DNA of 64,000 nt from Xenorhabdus miraniensis (GCF_002632615.1 NZ_NITZ01000011.1:62001-126000), one strand, 5' to 3'; shown: positions 28,765 through 39,311, numbered from the stretch's first letter. Notes: generated from the letters alone by a model not told the origin. Translations and numbers: made by a program.

Positions 28765-28791
28765 TTATCGGCACATCTCTCTGTTCCTTGA
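28765..28791 (-). promoter_or_regulatory. Sigma-28 (FliA) promoter of flgKL
   Basis: On the minus strand the sequence reads TCAA, 15 nt, GCCGATAA. The -10 matches the enteric sigma-28 consensus exactly and the -35 differs from TAAA at one position, with the consensus spacing. It lies in the 120-bp flgJ-flgK gap, oriented toward flgK. Confidence 0.85.
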
Positions 28792-28823
28792 GCAGAAATA
28801 CGCTTGATTCCGCCACCTAACAT

Positions 28824-29789
28824 TTAAAACAGGTTATCGAAATTATAGGCATAGGCTTTTGCCATTTGATTGCCGGTATTCTTTAACTGCTGGATCAGTG
28901 ACACTAATTTTTTGGCATAGCCGGGATCGGTGGCATAACCTGCATCCTGCAAAGAGTACGCGCCTTGCTCAGCCGTCGTGGATTGCGCAACTTTGGCGTA
29001 GCGGGGATTTTCTGTCAGCAACTTAACGTAATCCGTTATCGCTTCCCCATAAGAGCCATACACACGGAAGCTGTCCTGCATTTTCTTCGGTTCACCATCA
29101 ATGTATTCCGTCGTCATGATATTGGTGACAGGCCCTTTCCAGTGTTTCCCCGCTTTGATGCCAAACAGGTTATGACTCGGTTTGCCTTCTGCGGTCAGAA
29201 TTTCTCGTTGTCCCCAACCTGACTCCAGCGCGGCCTGAGCAATAATCAATAAGTGAGGAATACCGCTTTGCTGGCTTGCCAATTGTGCCGGTAAGGAAAG
29301 CATGGAAACAAAGCTGGCGCTGTTCATTGGCAATGACTTCGACTGGGCTGAACCATTGGTGAAGGCCGAAGAGGAATGGTCAGGCATCGCCCGGCGCATA
29401 AATTGCTCCAATGCCTGTTTCGGCAATGTGTGCAGGATTTCATTATCCAGTGGCATCGGCGTGGTGCCCGCCAATTCACTCGGCATATTATTAGCGTCAG
29501 AGAATTGCTTAACGATCATGTCAGCAAACCCCAGTCCCTTTTGGGAAAGATCCTGAGCAATTTGCTGATCGTATATCGAAGTATAAAAACGGGTCTGTTC
29601 ACTACTCAAAATGCCATCTTGCGGCAACGAGGAACGCATGCTTTTCAGCATCATCTGAACGAAAACGCCTTCCAGTTGTTGGGCTACTTGCCGTAGCCCT
29701 TGTTGTGGTTCCTGTGACAGTTTAGCTTTCAGTGAATGCAGCGAGTTAACATCATAAGCAGCATTAGGCATCGTCAGAAAGTCATTCAT
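28824..29789 (-). CDS. flgJ: Rod cap / peptidoglycan hydrolase FlgJ
   Basis: A 321-residue two-domain protein (E. coli 313). The N-terminal rod-binding domain (about 30-100) caps rod assembly. The C-terminal glucosaminidase domain (about 160-310) opens the peptidoglycan for the rod and has its catalytic Glu at 189 in AALESGWG. The linker (about 105-160) is poorly conserved, as usual. The start overlaps the flgI stop. Confidence 0.96.
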   Translation of the reverse strand: MNDFLTMPNAAYDVNSLHSLKAKLSQEPQQGLRQVAQQLEGVFVQMMLKSMRSSLPQDGILSSEQTRFYTSIYDQQIAQDLSQKGLGFADMIVKQFSDANNMPSELAGTTPMPLDNEILHTLPKQALEQFMRRAMPDHSSSAFTNGSAQSKSLPMNSASFVSMLSLPAQLASQQSGIPHLLIIAQAALESGWGQREILTAEGKPSHNLFGIKAGKHWKGPVTNIMTTEYIDGEPKKMQDSFRVYGSYGEAITDYVKLLTENPRYAKVAQSTTAEQGAYSLQDAGYATDPGYAKKLVSLIQQLKNTGNQMAKAYAYNFDNLF

Positions 29790-30907
29790 CAGATAATCTC
29801 CAATTTTGCACGCAGACAGCCTGCGCTCTCCATCGCCTGCAAAATCGACATTAAATCTGTTGGCGTTGCACCCAGTGCATTTAACGCACGTACAACTTGA
29901 GTCAGGTTCGCACTGGCATTGACTTTTTGCAATGCACCGCCCTGTTCCTGAATGCCAACGCCCGTATTGCGGGTCACGACGGTACTTCCCCCCGCCAATG
30001 GTGTATCAGGCTGGTTAACGACCGTTTGACGTTCAACAGTGACAGACAGGCTACCGTGAGCAATCGCACAACTATCCAATGTCACATTGCGGTTCATGAC
30101 CACTGAACCGGTGCGGGAGTTGAAAATTACTTTGGCATCGCCATCATTAACACGAATAGTTAGGTTCTGAACTTGAGACAGAAACTTAACCTGCTCGCTG
30201 TTTTCTATTGGCAGACGCAACTGAACGGTACGGGAATCCAGCGGTGTTGCCGTTCCTGTTCCTTTCAGACGGTTGATCGCATCGCTAATCTGCTGAGCCA
30301 AACCGAAATCATCATCATTCAATTGCAGGTTCAACGTGCTTTTCTGGCCGAATTGCGTTGGCAATTCTCGCTCAATCACCGCACCATTAGAGATACGCCC
30401 ACCTGCAAGCTGATTGATTCTAATGCTGTTACCACCGGCACTCACACCTGCGCCACCCACGAGGATATTGCCCTGAGCCAACGCATAGACTTGGTTATCC
30501 ACCCCTTTCAAGGGCGTCATCAGCAATGTCCCGCCACGTAAGCTCTTGGCATTACCCAATGAGGAGACCACAACATCAATGTTCTGCCCTGAACGCGCAA
30601 AAGGTGGCAGCTTTGCTGTCACCATCACGGCGGCCACATTTTTAAGCTGCATATTTGTACCGGGCGGCACAGTAATCCCCAATTGTGACAGCATATTGCT
30701 CAAACTTTGGGTTGTGAAAGGCGTCTGCATGGTCTGGTCACCCGTTCCATCCAATCCAACGACTAAACCATAACCAATCAGCGCGTTATCCCTAACGCCC
30801 TCAATGGTCGTCAGATCGCGAATACGCTCCGCGAAAGCACTGGTAGACGCGAATGTATTGAACAGAACCAGCAAAAACGTAAAAAGGCTGGCGACTAATT
30901 TTTTCAT
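29789..30907 (-). CDS. flgI: Flagellar P-ring protein FlgI
   Basis: A 372-residue periplasmic protein with a signal peptide (cleavage probably after the SAFA around residue 27) followed by the conserved [15 protein letters not shown] start of the mature protein. It forms the ring in the peptidoglycan layer around the rod, and needs FlgA for assembly. It is translationally coupled to flgJ and 15 bp after flgH. Confidence 0.97.
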   Translation of the reverse strand: MKKLVASLFTFLLVLFNTFASTSAFAERIRDLTTIEGVRDNALIGYGLVVGLDGTGDQTMQTPFTTQSLSNMLSQLGITVPPGTNMQLKNVAAVMVTAKLPPFARSGQNIDVVVSSLGNAKSLRGGTLLMTPLKGVDNQVYALAQGNILVGGAGVSAGGNSIRINQLAGGRISNGAVIERELPTQFGQKSTLNLQLNDDDFGLAQQISDAINRLKGTGTATPLDSRTVQLRLPIENSEQVKFLSQVQNLTIRVNDGDAKVIFNSRTGSVVMNRNVTLDSCAIAHGSLSVTVERQTVVNQPDTPLAGGSTVVTRNTGVGIQEQGGALQKVNASANLTQVVRALNALGATPTDLMSILQAMESAGCLRAKLEII

Positions 30908-30922
30908 CCTGACCGCCCTCTT

Positions 30923-31702
30923 TTAAAACGGTGAGATATTCATAAAGAAACGTTGCAACCAGCCCATATGCTGCGCTTCGTTGATATAACCATCACCGAC
31001 ATACTCAATGCGGGCATCTGCAACTTGGTTGGAGCTGACCGTATTGTTGCCAGTGATAGTGCGAGGGTTCACTACGCCAGAGAAACGAATAAATTCAGTT
31101 CCCTGATTGATGGCGATCTGTTTTTCCCCTACGACATGCAGGTTGCCGTTTGCCATCAATTTATTCACCGTCACAGTAATCGTGCCCCTGAATGTATTGT
31201 TGGCATTTGCCCCTCCTTTGCCGCCAAACTCGCTATTGCCTTCCATGCCCAAATCGGTTTTGTCACCGCCTATCAATCCCTGCAAAAAACGGGGGGTTAA
31301 AGCAGCAGCGAAACCAGTTTTACCATTGCGGCTGGCGTTGGCTGAGGAGTTTTTGCTCGCACTGACGTTTTCTTGCAGGATAATAGTCAGCGTATCACCG
31401 ATATTGCGTGGACGACGGTCTTCAAACAGGGGTTGATAACCGTAATAAACCGGCTGGACAACCTGAAAAATGGAACCATTTGGCATTGGAGCAGGTGCTT
31501 CGGCGGGTTTTGCGGTTGTCTGCCCTCCCACCAGCGGTTTGTGCGGCATGTAAGCACAGCCCCCTAATGTCAGTGCCGACAAGGTTAATACCGCCACAGA
31601 TATGCTAATACGCCACTTATTTTCCCGGTTTTTCCGTAAACCGGCAGAGTCATAAGCTACATGGTTTTTAGCATGGCTTTCGGCAACGGGCATTGTATCC
31701 AT
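30923..31702 (-). CDS. flgH: Flagellar L-ring lipoprotein FlgH
   Basis: A 259-residue protein, longer than E. coli FlgH (232). The extra length is an N-terminal polar stretch of about 30 residues before the hydrophobic segment and the lipobox LGGC (Cys49). The rest is typical, including the [11 protein letters not shown] segment. It forms the outer-membrane ring and is a lipoprotein. The unusually long n-region either is real or means that the start is misplaced; Met4 is an alternative, but no Met sits nearer to the hydrophobic core, so a non-ATG start would be needed to shorten it further. Confidence 0.95.
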   Translation of the reverse strand: MDTMPVAESHAKNHVAYDSAGLRKNRENKWRISISVAVLTLSALTLGGCAYMPHKPLVGGQTTAKPAEAPAPMPNGSIFQVVQPVYYGYQPLFEDRRPRNIGDTLTIILQENVSASKNSSANASRNGKTGFAAALTPRFLQGLIGGDKTDLGMEGNSEFGGKGGANANNTFRGTITVTVNKLMANGNLHVVGEKQIAINQGTEFIRFSGVVNPRTITGNNTVSSNQVADARIEYVGDGYINEAQHMGWLQRFFMNISPF

Positions 31703-31770
31703 CTTCTATGCTCTTAAATTTATCGCAGAAATAGTGGGGGGAATATGTCCCTCCACTATTCATGATTAAG

Positions 31771-32553
31771 TTATAACTGAGTCAGTTTTTGCAACATCTG
31801 ATCAGACGTTGATACCGCTTTACTGTTGATTTCGTAGGCTCGCTGAACCTGAATCATATTGACCAACTCTTCCGCCACATTGACGTTAGAGGTTTCAACA
31901 TAGCCTTGATAGAGCAATCCGGCACCATTAATGCCCGGCGCATTTTCCACTGGAACACCCGAACTGTTGGTTTCCAGATACAGGTTCTCACCAATGCTTT
32001 CCAAACCACTTTCATTGATGAACGTGGTCAGCGTCAATTGCCCGACCTGTTGAGGTGCGTTTTGCCCCTGCACATTCACACTGATGATCCCGTCACGGGC
32101 GATACTCATTTTGGTGGCATTATCTGGAATGATGATTGCTGGCACGACCTGAAAACCGCCCGCTGTCACTAACTGACCATTTTGGTCCACCTGAAATGAA
32201 CCATCACGGGTATAGCCGGTTGTGCCATCAGGCATCTGGATCTGGAAGAAGCCCTGCCCCTTGATTGCTATGTCTTTGCTGTTATTGGTCTGCGCCAAGT
32301 TGCCCTGATTGTGCAAACGTTCAGTAGCTACCGGCCGTACCCCAGTACCAATCTGCAACCCTGATGGCAAGTTAGTCTGTTCAGACGACATCGCGCCCGG
32401 CTGGCGTTCAGTTTGATAGAGCAAATCTTCAAATACCGCACGCTGGCGTTTAAAACCATTGGTGCTGACGTTTGCCAGGTTGTTGGCAATGACATCCATA
32501 TTTGTTTGCTGAGCATCCAGCCCAGTCTTGGCAATCCATAAAGATCGGATCAT
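31771..32553 (-). CDS. flgG: Distal rod protein FlgG
   Basis: A 260-residue protein, the same length as E. coli FlgG. It has the rod-family N-terminal motif ([14 protein letters not shown] around 25-38) and the C-terminal coiled-coil sequence ending QMLQKLTQL. It forms the distal rod between proximal rod and hook. It follows flgF by 17 bp in the flgB-J row. Confidence 0.97.
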   Translation of the reverse strand: MIRSLWIAKTGLDAQQTNMDVIANNLANVSTNGFKRQRAVFEDLLYQTERQPGAMSSEQTNLPSGLQIGTGVRPVATERLHNQGNLAQTNNSKDIAIKGQGFFQIQMPDGTTGYTRDGSFQVDQNGQLVTAGGFQVVPAIIIPDNATKMSIARDGIISVNVQGQNAPQQVGQLTLTTFINESGLESIGENLYLETNSSGVPVENAPGINGAGLLYQGYVETSNVNVAEELVNMIQVQRAYEINSKAVSTSDQMLQKLTQL

Positions 32554-32570
32554 GAATTTATCCTCCCCGA

Positions 32571-33326
32571 TTAGCTCATAGCGAGAATTTGATTAGCCCG
32601 CTGTGCATTTTCATCGGAACTGTGTATGACTTTCATCTGCATCTCAAAACGACGCGCGTTGGCGATCATGTTCACCATGCTTTCCACTGGATTGACATTA
32701 CTGCCTTCCAGTACACCCGGCATGACTTTCACTTCCGTGCTGGCCGCCAATTCATTGCCTTGCTGCTCCTGCGCCTGTGGCGTTAAGTGGAACAAACCAT
32801 CATCACCCCGCACCACTTGTCCGGCTTCCGGTTTGACAATTTTCAATTTACCAATCTGACCCAACAGGGTTGGCGGATCACTGGCAATCAAAGCAGAAAT
32901 GGCACCATCAGCGGCAATAGTCAGTTCAGCCTGTGGCGGCACATCAATCGGCCCGTTTTCGCCCATCAACATGCGCCCCTGCACCATCAGTTGCCCTTCG
33001 GGGGAAATCTGGATGCTGCCGTTGCGGGTATAGGCTTCCATCCCATCTTCGAGCTGGACAGCCAAATAGCCGCCTTGTCCGACAGCTACATCCAATGGGC
33101 GGGAGGTATAATTCATGGGTCCCTGACGGCTATCCATGCCGGGGGTGGAAGCAACAGTCAGGGTACGCGTCGGCAGGGTTTCACCTTCAATCGGTACGGC
33201 ACGCAGTGCAGCAAGCTGAGCCTTGAAGCCCGGTGTTGAGGCGTTGGCCAGATTGTTGGCAGTGACAGCCTGATGCTCCAGTGTTTGGCGTGCAGCGCCC
33301 ATAGCGGTATATATAACGTGATCCAT
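32571..33326 (-). CDS. flgF: Proximal rod protein FlgF
   Basis: A 251-residue protein, identical in length to the E. coli homologue. The N-terminal [15 protein letters not shown] motif and the C-terminal [17 protein letters not shown] helix are those of rod proteins. It builds part of the proximal rod. It is spaced 21 bp from flgE and 17 bp from flgG. Confidence 0.97.
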   Translation of the reverse strand: MDHVIYTAMGAARQTLEHQAVTANNLANASTPGFKAQLAALRAVPIEGETLPTRTLTVASTPGMDSRQGPMNYTSRPLDVAVGQGGYLAVQLEDGMEAYTRNGSIQISPEGQLMVQGRMLMGENGPIDVPPQAELTIAADGAISALIASDPPTLLGQIGKLKIVKPEAGQVVRGDDGLFHLTPQAQEQQGNELAASTEVKVMPGVLEGSNVNPVESMVNMIANARRFEMQMKVIHSSDENAQRANQILAMS

Positions 33327-33347
33327 AAAGCTATCCGCCTGAGCTTA

Positions 33348-34556
33348 TTAACGCATACTGACCAGAGTTTGCAGAATTTGATCCTGCGTCTTGATGGTTT
33401 GGGCGTTGGATTGATAGTTACGCTGGGCGACAATCATACTGACCAGCTCCTGGCTCATATCGACGTTAGAGGCTTCCAACGCCCCAGTGATCAGCTTACC
33501 GAAGTTGCCTGAACCTGCGATACCCACAACCGGGCTGCCTGATGCACTGGATTCTACCCAAACGTTATCACCTTGCGCAGCCAGGCCTTCAGGATTAGAG
33601 AAGTTTGCCAGTACGACCTGACCTAATACTTGTTTCTGGCTGTTGGAATAGGTCGCGTAAATTTTACCGTCCTCATCCACACGGTAATCACTGAAGCTAC
33701 CTGCGGCATAGCCATCTTGTGTTGGATTGGAGGTAAAATCTTGGGGAATGTTCTGCTGTTTACTACCCGAAAAATCAATGGTGATTGGCCCGGCCATTGA
33801 ACCATTCAAAGATTCGACATTGAATGTAAATACATTATTGGTACCGACCATTTGGCCATAGCCGTCAAATTGCACATCACCCAATTTATGGGCGGTAGAG
33901 CCGGCTACAGAAATATCCTTGGCATGAAACTCCCATGTATTGTCGGCTGTTTTCACGAAGAATGTTCGGAGATCATGCTGATTCCCCAAACTGTCATAGA
34001 CTTGCAAGGTGGTGCTGTAGTTAAAACTATCGTTATTATTCGGATCAAAGGCGTTTTTCACCGGATCAATGGCTGAGTGCATTGAATTTAGGGTGGCTTT
34101 CAGCTTAACTGCTGTAGTCGCTTTCGCATTCAACATATCTGTTGGAATTGAAAGCGGCTCGACCGCTCCGCCTTGCAGAATTTCTCCGTTTACCGCCGGA
34201 TAACCCGTCAGCTTCATGCCCTGCATATTGATCAGATTACGCTCTTTATCCATTTGGAACTGACCATTACGGGAATAGAAAATATTACCGCTGGTATCCT
34301 GCATGCGGAAAAAACCACCCTGTGTAATTGCCATATCCAACTGACGATTAGTCCTGGTAGTTGAGCCATCTTTAAAGTTCTGAAGCATACCAGAAACCTT
34401 AACACCCAATCCCACATCTGAGCCGCTGAAAACGTCCGAAAAGGCAGCAGAACTGGATTTAAAACCGAATGTCGCCGAGTTTGCGATGTTATTGCCAATA
34501 ACGTCCAAATTACCCGCTGCGGCATTCAAACCACTGACCGCTTGTGAAAAAGACAT
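33348..34556 (-). CDS. flgE: Flagellar hook protein FlgE
   Basis: A 402-residue hook subunit with the conserved start MSFSQAVSGLNAAAGNLDVIGNN and C-terminal helix (VSMIVAQRNYQSNAQTI, then LQTLVSMR). It polymerises into the hook under the FlgD cap. It lies 15 bp after flgD and 21 bp before flgF. Confidence 0.97.
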   Translation of the reverse strand: MSFSQAVSGLNAAAGNLDVIGNNIANSATFGFKSSSAAFSDVFSGSDVGLGVKVSGMLQNFKDGSTTRTNRQLDMAITQGGFFRMQDTSGNIFYSRNGQFQMDKERNLINMQGMKLTGYPAVNGEILQGGAVEPLSIPTDMLNAKATTAVKLKATLNSMHSAIDPVKNAFDPNNNDSFNYSTTLQVYDSLGNQHDLRTFFVKTADNTWEFHAKDISVAGSTAHKLGDVQFDGYGQMVGTNNVFTFNVESLNGSMAGPITIDFSGSKQQNIPQDFTSNPTQDGYAAGSFSDYRVDEDGKIYATYSNSQKQVLGQVVLANFSNPEGLAAQGDNVWVESSASGSPVVGIAGSGNFGKLITGALEASNVDMSQELVSMIVAQRNYQSNAQTIKTQDQILQTLVSMR

Positions 34557-34571
34557 ATGTCCTCCGTTTAA

Positions 34572-35267
34572 TTAAAGAATCTGACGAACTTTATCCATGG
34601 TTACCGTACCCGCCAGCCCTAAATCTAATTTAGTGCCATCCTCACCCCGCGTGACGCCATTTACCTTGGCAGAAATCAGCGGAAGTGCCACTAACGCTTG
34701 ATCCTGATAGCTTGCGGAAACCGTGAAACTATACGCACCGTTTGCCACTTCCTTGCCATCTGCGTCTTTGCCATCCCATTTGAAACTATGGACACCTGCA
34801 TTCAATTTACCGATATCCACTTCCCGAACGACTGCCCCATTCTTATCTTTGATGGTTACTTTTACGTTATCGGCAGGTCGGGTCAGCTCAACGCCCAGTC
34901 GTGATACGCTGATGCCTTTTTCTTCACTGGAGCCGACTAAAATCTTATTGCCGGGTATAATGACATCTCGATTAATCAGCAATGTTGTTTGCATTGCCTG
35001 ATTGTTGTCCATCTGTCCGACAATACTTCCCAGTGTTTTATTGAGTTTTTCTATGCCCTCAACAGTACTGATCTGCGCAATCTGAGAGGTCAGCTCGTTG
35101 TTTTGCATTGGATTGGTAGGATCTTGGTTCTTGAGCTGCGTCACTAATATATTCAGAAAGTTATCTTTGATATCACCGCTACTTTGTGGCTTTTTTTTGG
35201 CCACAGAAGCCAGCTCACCTAGCGTAGTATTATCCAATGATTCATTGATTGAAGTGGTCACTGCCAT
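34572..35267 (-). CDS. flgD: Hook-capping protein FlgD
   Basis: A 231-residue protein, the same length as in E. coli. The N-terminal half contains the conserved FLNILVTQLKNQDPTNPMQNNE segment (positions about 41-62), and the C-terminal half is the beta-rich FlgD Tudor/FnIII-like part. It caps the growing hook and is not in the finished flagellum. It sits between flgC and flgE with 13- and 15-bp gaps. Confidence 0.97.
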   Translation of the reverse strand: MAVTTSINESLDNTTLGELASVAKKKPQSSGDIKDNFLNILVTQLKNQDPTNPMQNNELTSQIAQISTVEGIEKLNKTLGSIVGQMDNNQAMQTTLLINRDVIIPGNKILVGSSEEKGISVSRLGVELTRPADNVKVTIKDKNGAVVREVDIGKLNAGVHSFKWDGKDADGKEVANGAYSFTVSASYQDQALVALPLISAKVNGVTRGEDGTKLDLGLAGTVTMDKVRQIL

Positions 35268-35280
35268 AATGAAATTCCTG

Positions 35281-35685
35281 TTACTGACCCAGAGTCAGCG
35301 TTTTCAACATAATGGACTTAGTGGTGTTAAGCACTTCAACGTTCGCCTGATAGCTACGGGAAGCGGAGATGGTATTGACCATTTCCCCGACAACATCCAC
35401 ATTCGGCATACGAACATAACCTTTTTCATCAGCCAACGGGTTACCCGGCTGATATTCAAGACGGAAAGGTGTGGGATCATCCACCACTTCACTGACACGA
35501 ACACCACCTATTTCCTGCCCTGCTGGTGCTGCGACACGAAAGACCACTTGCTTGGCGCGATAGGGTTCTCCATCCGGCCCAACAATGCTATCGGCATTTG
35601 CCATATTACTGGCGCTGACGTTCAGTCGCTGGGACTGAGCGGACAACGCAGAACTGGCAATATCAAAAATACTGAGTAGAGACAT
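35281..35685 (-). CDS. flgC: Proximal rod protein FlgC
   Basis: 134 residues from the second Met. I prefer this start to the ATG two codons earlier (35,691), because the AGGA ribosome binding site is then 8 nt away instead of 2 and the length equals E. coli FlgC. The N-terminal [13 protein letters not shown] motif and C-terminal [19 protein letters not shown] helix are typical of rod proteins. The upstream ATG overlaps the flgB stop (TAATG). Confidence 0.96.
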   Translation of the reverse strand: MSLLSIFDIASSALSAQSQRLNVSASNMANADSIVGPDGEPYRAKQVVFRVAAPAGQEIGGVRVSEVVDDPTPFRLEYQPGNPLADEKGYVRMPNVDVVGEMVNTISASRSYQANVEVLNTTKSIMLKTLTLGQ

Positions 35686-35690
35686 TCCCA

Positions 35691-36107
35691 TTATCCTTGT
35701 GACTGTAGAACTGACATCATGCTTTTGATCTGCGCATTCGTCATTGTAAGTTCAGCCTGATATTTCAGACTGTTATCTGCGAAATTACTGCGTTCCATAT
35801 CCATGTCAACGGTATTTCCATCCATGGCTGTCTGGTATGGCACCCGATACAGCAGATCCATCTCCAGACGTTTTTGAGGCTGAACGGGAATATGTCGCTC
35901 GGAAGTCAGAGTTAGCCCAATTCCATTCCCCGTTACACGACCATGTGCCATTACCTTTTTCAGTTGAGCAGCAAAATCGATATCACGCGCCTGATAGCCA
36001 GGGGTATCCGCATTGGCGATATTGGCAGACAAAATTTCCTGCCGCTGGTTGCGGAGTGCCAGCGCTTCTTGTCGAAATTGAAAGGCGGCATCTAATTTAT
36101 CGAGCAT
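35691..36107 (-). CDS. flgB: Proximal rod protein FlgB
   Basis: 138 residues from the Met at 36,107, matching the E. coli length and its MLDKLDAA start. The open frame extends 15 codons further upstream, but a strong GGGAGG ribosome binding site lies just before the chosen Met. The [17 protein letters not shown] motif marks the rod family. It is the first gene of the minus-strand flgB-J row and is divergent from flgA, so it is probably read from an FlhDC-dependent class 2 promoter in the shared region. Confidence 0.96.
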   Translation of the reverse strand: MLDKLDAAFQFRQEALALRNQRQEILSANIANADTPGYQARDIDFAAQLKKVMAHGRVTGNGIGLTLTSERHIPVQPQKRLEMDLLYRVPYQTAMDGNTVDMDMERSNFADNSLKYQAELTMTNAQIKSMMSVLQSQG

Positions 36108-36408
36108 ACTCCTCCCTCGGGTCTGTTCTGTCGGGGCGAACCCCAATAACACATCAAGAGCTTATAGCCCCCTCTTCATCACTAATGTTGCGACGTTGTT
36201 TAAGGCAATGCACATGAAATAAGCTGGGGATAAGCTCTAAGCAGCTAACAGAATAAACGTAGAAGAAAAAGGTGATTCGAAGAATAGAAACAAATTGGAT
36301 TGCTATTTATCCCATTAACGAATAATCAATCGCGTTACACTATTAACATCCAACAGGTGCTGAATATTTTTTGAAATCATGGTTCGCTAACGGGGTTAAG
36401 GTGATGAC
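36108..36408. promoter_or_regulatory. Divergent flgA/flgB control region
   Basis: A 301-bp region between the divergent flgB and flgA genes. By analogy with E. coli it should hold FlhDC-activated class 2 promoters for both directions. The FlhDC box is too degenerate for me to place by eye. No other gene is visible here. Confidence 0.6.
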
Positions 36409-37080
36409 ATGTCTGCATTAAAATTTATCGGTTCCCTTGCCATTTTCCTTAATTTATTTTTTTGCACTTCTTTGGCTTGGGGGAACAACTTACCGCAATC
36501 GATAAATGATTATTTCAGGCAAATTCATCACACATCAGGTCATAAAGTCTCTGTGGAAATCAAAACGCCTGAGCAACATTGGCCGACTTGTGAATTTCCT
36601 GAGGTCCAGCCATCACTAGGCAATAAAAATTGGGGGAGCCTTTCCATCCCGGTGACTTGTGGTCAGCAACGTCGTTTTATTCAGGTTTACGTCAATGTCA
36701 ATGGCCCTTACTTGGTTTCTAAGCAAGCTATTAACCGCAATGCAGTTTTGACAGAAAAAGATTTTCAAGTAAAAACAGGATCCTTAGATAAACTGCCAAA
36801 CGACATAATCCGTAACAGAAAGGCCATACAAAATGGTATTGCGATTCGCAACATATCTGCCGGACAATTCATCACACGCAATATGATTCGGCGTCCATGG
36901 GCGATTAAAGCTGGACAAAATGTGGTCGTCACCGTAGATGGACACCATTTTCAGGTGCGTTACGAAGGAAAAGCGATTAACAATGCCGCGAGTTTTGATA
37001 ATATTCGTGTCCGCTTAGCGTCCGGGCAGGTTATTACTGGTGAAGCCCAAGAAAATGGTAGTGTAAAAATGATGTTATAA
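36409..37080 (+). CDS. flgA: P-ring assembly chaperone FlgA
   Basis: A 223-residue periplasmic protein (E. coli 219) with a signal peptide (hydrophobic core about 7-20, cleavage near LAWG-NN) and the C-terminal SAF-like beta domain containing AGQNVVVTVDGHHFQVRYEG. It helps FlgI form the P ring. It is the first gene of the plus-strand group, divergent from flgB. Confidence 0.95.
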   Translation: MSALKFIGSLAIFLNLFFCTSLAWGNNLPQSINDYFRQIHHTSGHKVSVEIKTPEQHWPTCEFPEVQPSLGNKNWGSLSIPVTCGQQRRFIQVYVNVNGPYLVSKQAINRNAVLTEKDFQVKTGSLDKLPNDIIRNRKAIQNGIAIRNISAGQFITRNMIRRPWAIKAGQNVVVTVDGHHFQVRYEGKAINNAASFDNIRVRLASGQVITGEAQENGSVKMML

Positions 37081-37085
37081 ATGGC

Positions 37086-37112
37086 TAAAGTTTTATTTCT
37101 TCAAGCCGATAT
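37086..37112 (+). promoter_or_regulatory. Sigma-28 (FliA) promoter of flgMN
   Basis: The sequence TAAA, 15 nt, GCCGATAT lies just after the flgA stop and about 90 bp before flgM. It has the exact -35, seven of eight -10 bases and exact spacing of the enteric sigma-28 consensus. It gives flgMN a class 3 promoter besides read-through from flgA, as in Salmonella and E. coli. Confidence 0.88.
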
Positions 37113-37203
37113 AACCAACAGGCCATGATTTTACAGGCATGCCAGCGGTATATCGCCTGCTACCTAAGACAAATAGATAATGCCTGATTAAAGGATTACG
37201 ATT

Positions 37204-37503
37204 ATGAGTATTGAACGCACTCAACCTCTACTGGCTATGGCTGCTTTACAGCAACGCAATGCCAATGAAGGGGCTCAGATCACTCGAAGAACTGTGGCTG
37301 TCGCAGAAAAAAGCGCCGATACGCAAGTCAAACTGAGCGAAGCGCAAAAAAAGCTCGTCCAGCCAAGTAGCCAGGATATTAATATCCAGAAAGTACAACA
37401 ATTGAAAGAAGCCATTGCACAGGGAACACTGACGATGGACAGCGGTAAAATTGCTGATGCCCTATTCAGAGAAGCCCTTGAAAATATGGAATATGATAAA
37501 TAA
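37204..37503 (+). CDS. flgM: Anti-sigma-28 factor FlgM
   Basis: A 99-residue protein (E. coli 97), largely polar. Its C-terminal half (about 55-95, including the KVQQLKEAIAQGTLTMDSGKIADAL region) holds the FliA-binding helices. FlgM holds FliA inactive until the hook is finished and FlgM is exported. The sigma-28 promoter upstream makes the circuit self-limiting. Confidence 0.94.
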   Translation: MSIERTQPLLAMAALQQRNANEGAQITRRTVAVAEKSADTQVKLSEAQKKLVQPSSQDINIQKVQQLKEAIAQGTLTMDSGKIADALFREALENMEYDK

Positions 37504-37529
37504 ACCATCAAATTCATAAAGAGCCATAA

Positions 37530-37970
37530 ATGGAAGAACTTCAACTCTTGCTTGAACAGCAAAGTGCGCATTTAAATTCGCTTTCGCACACGATGGCAGA
37601 AGAACAGCGCATATTATGCGAAGGTTTTATTGAAGCGAATCATTTACATCGAGTCACTGAGCAAAAGGCATTTTTGCTTTCAGCACTTGATCACGCAGAA
37701 CGCAAGCGCCAGCAACTAAACGAAACGCTGAAAATAAATGAACCTTATGCTGACCATGAAAGACTGGCAATATTATGGGAGCAAATTGGCCAAACGGTTG
37801 AACGTATCCGTGATTTAAATGCCCACAATGGATTCTTGCTGGATCAGCATATTGAGTTGAATAGTAAGGCAATTGCTTTTCTGAAAAGTCATCACAGTCC
37901 TTCTCTTTATGGTGCTGATGGGCAAGCACGTCATAATTCAGCGCTATCGGGCCATAAGATTAGCGTTTGA
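37530..37970 (+). CDS. flgN: FlgK/FlgL export chaperone FlgN
   Basis: A 146-residue helical protein (E. coli 138) that follows flgM by 26 bp. The heptad-like helices and the NAHNGFLLDQHIELN segment near 105-120 fit FlgN, which binds the C-termini of FlgK and FlgL and delivers them to FlhA. It is the last gene of the flgAMN group; a rho-independent terminator follows. Confidence 0.93.
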   Translation: MEELQLLLEQQSAHLNSLSHTMAEEQRILCEGFIEANHLHRVTEQKAFLLSALDHAERKRQQLNETLKINEPYADHERLAILWEQIGQTVERIRDLNAHNGFLLDQHIELNSKAIAFLKSHHSPSLYGADGQARHNSALSGHKISV

Positions 37971-38002
37971 TTTTTATCATACTGCTTTAAGCAGTAATAT
38001 CT

Positions 38003-38046
38003 ACAGACCTCTTAGGTGATGCGTTGATAAGAGGTCTGTTTCTGTA
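38003..38046 (+). terminator. Terminator after flgN
   Basis: A 12-bp perfect stem (acagacctctta / taagaggtctgt) with a 13-nt loop, followed by a short T-rich tail, lies 33 bp past the flgN stop. The rest of 37,971-38,309 is AT-rich and shows no gene. Confidence 0.75.
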
Positions 38047-38309
38047 CATTTATACCTTTCTTCCCTACACAAGAAGGAATAATTTTCATTCTAATCGCCA
38101 ATTTTTTGGCTTAATTTTCTCTTAAGCGCTGCATAAATGCTTATATTCAAAAAGTACAAGCCTAACTCTACGGGGAAGCTTTCGTGTTATATACATCATA
38201 TTTATCATACCTTCGATAGTAGATAATGTTATTTTTTCGATGCCAAATTTAAATAAATCACCCCCTGCACTAGGATCAAAAATAGATAAACTTAATCTAA
38301 GATGAAATA

Positions 38310-39311
38310 TTATTCATAGCTCATGGTAAATGTCGCTGTCGCATTGGCTATCCCTGCTTTAACGTTACCATACCGATAATAACGCGCTTTTAAAGGAATA
38401 CTGACAGGTCCTTCTGTTGTGGTTTCGGTATATTTAATTTTTTTTCCAAGGGGAATAGGAGTTACCTTCTTACCATCCAAAATTTGAATACCAACACCAC
38501 TGGCTGCATTGGTATCAGGATTAAGTTTGATAATGCCTTTTTGGGCGTCATAAACGCCTTGAGAGCCTGCCTGCAAGAGCATGTTAACTTTGATACGTGC
38601 ATCACAATTTAAAGGGATATCAAATGCCTTTTCCACTGCTGTTGAGCCCACTTTGGGTAATTGCATTTGTGTGATCGTGTCTAATGGTACCTGAATATTA
38701 CTATCATTAATGGAACACGATCGTACTTTAACTGTTATCTTACTCGCAGTATATTTAAACTCTTGGGTCTTCCCTCCGCTATTTGGTACGATAACAATAG
38801 CCCCTAATAATTGGGAAGTATAATCACCTGGATTGATTGGGCCAATTTTGTAGAAGTCGAATTTGAGTGCAAGGCTCAAATTAGCAAAACCATTGGCCTG
38901 TACCTTCTCAGAGTAAATCTTCCGGGTATTTAAACCAGACATCTCATCTTTGTCAGTGACATATTTTCGATTTTCTCTAACATTATGTGAACCTCTGACG
39001 GTATATCCAAGGCCACTATTGCCCAATTTAAAAATTTTACGGTTTTTAAAAGAGTTTCCTGAAAATATCCCATAGGCTTTTATACCGACAGATACATCCG
39101 TAATATCTGCCGGCAGGTTTTCGCATGTTATTGTCTTAATAGTATCTCTTACAACCAGTTCATCAATTGGCGAAAGAAAAGGAGCATCTAACGGAATAGA
39201 TGCCTCAGCTTGGGGCAATGTCTCATCACCTCCAGAACAACTCGCATACACTTTACCGGAAGAAAAAAACACAGAAGCCAACAATAACCATGGATAAATA
39301 AGCATTTTCAT
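38310..39311 (-). CDS. Fimbrial tip adhesin or minor subunit
   Basis: A 333-residue secreted protein with a signal peptide (cleavage near VYA-SC around 23-24) and the C-terminal pilin half (about 190-333) that ends in the alternating ATATFTMSYE strand recognised by usher-chaperone systems. The N-terminal half is the likely receptor-binding domain; I do not recognise its ligand. It is about twice the length of the major subunit and is last in the operon, as tip adhesins usually are. Confidence 0.82.
   Translation of the reverse strand: MKMLIYPWLLLASVFFSSGKVYASCSGGDETLPQAEASIPLDAPFLSPIDELVVRDTIKTITCENLPADITDVSVGIKAYGIFSGNSFKNRKIFKLGNSGLGYTVRGSHNVRENRKYVTDKDEMSGLNTRKIYSEKVQANGFANLSLALKFDFYKIGPINPGDYTSQLLGAIVIVPNSGGKTQEFKYTASKITVKVRSCSINDSNIQVPLDTITQMQLPKVGSTAVEKAFDIPLNCDARIKVNMLLQAGSQGVYDAQKGIIKLNPDTNAASGVGIQILDGKKVTPIPLGKKIKYTETTTEGPVSIPLKARYYRYGNVKAGIANATATFTMSYE

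Noticed and set aside
36108..36152. Longer FlgB start at 36,152
   Set aside because: The extra 15 codons are not like the family N-terminus, and a strong ribosome binding site lies before the Met at 36,107.
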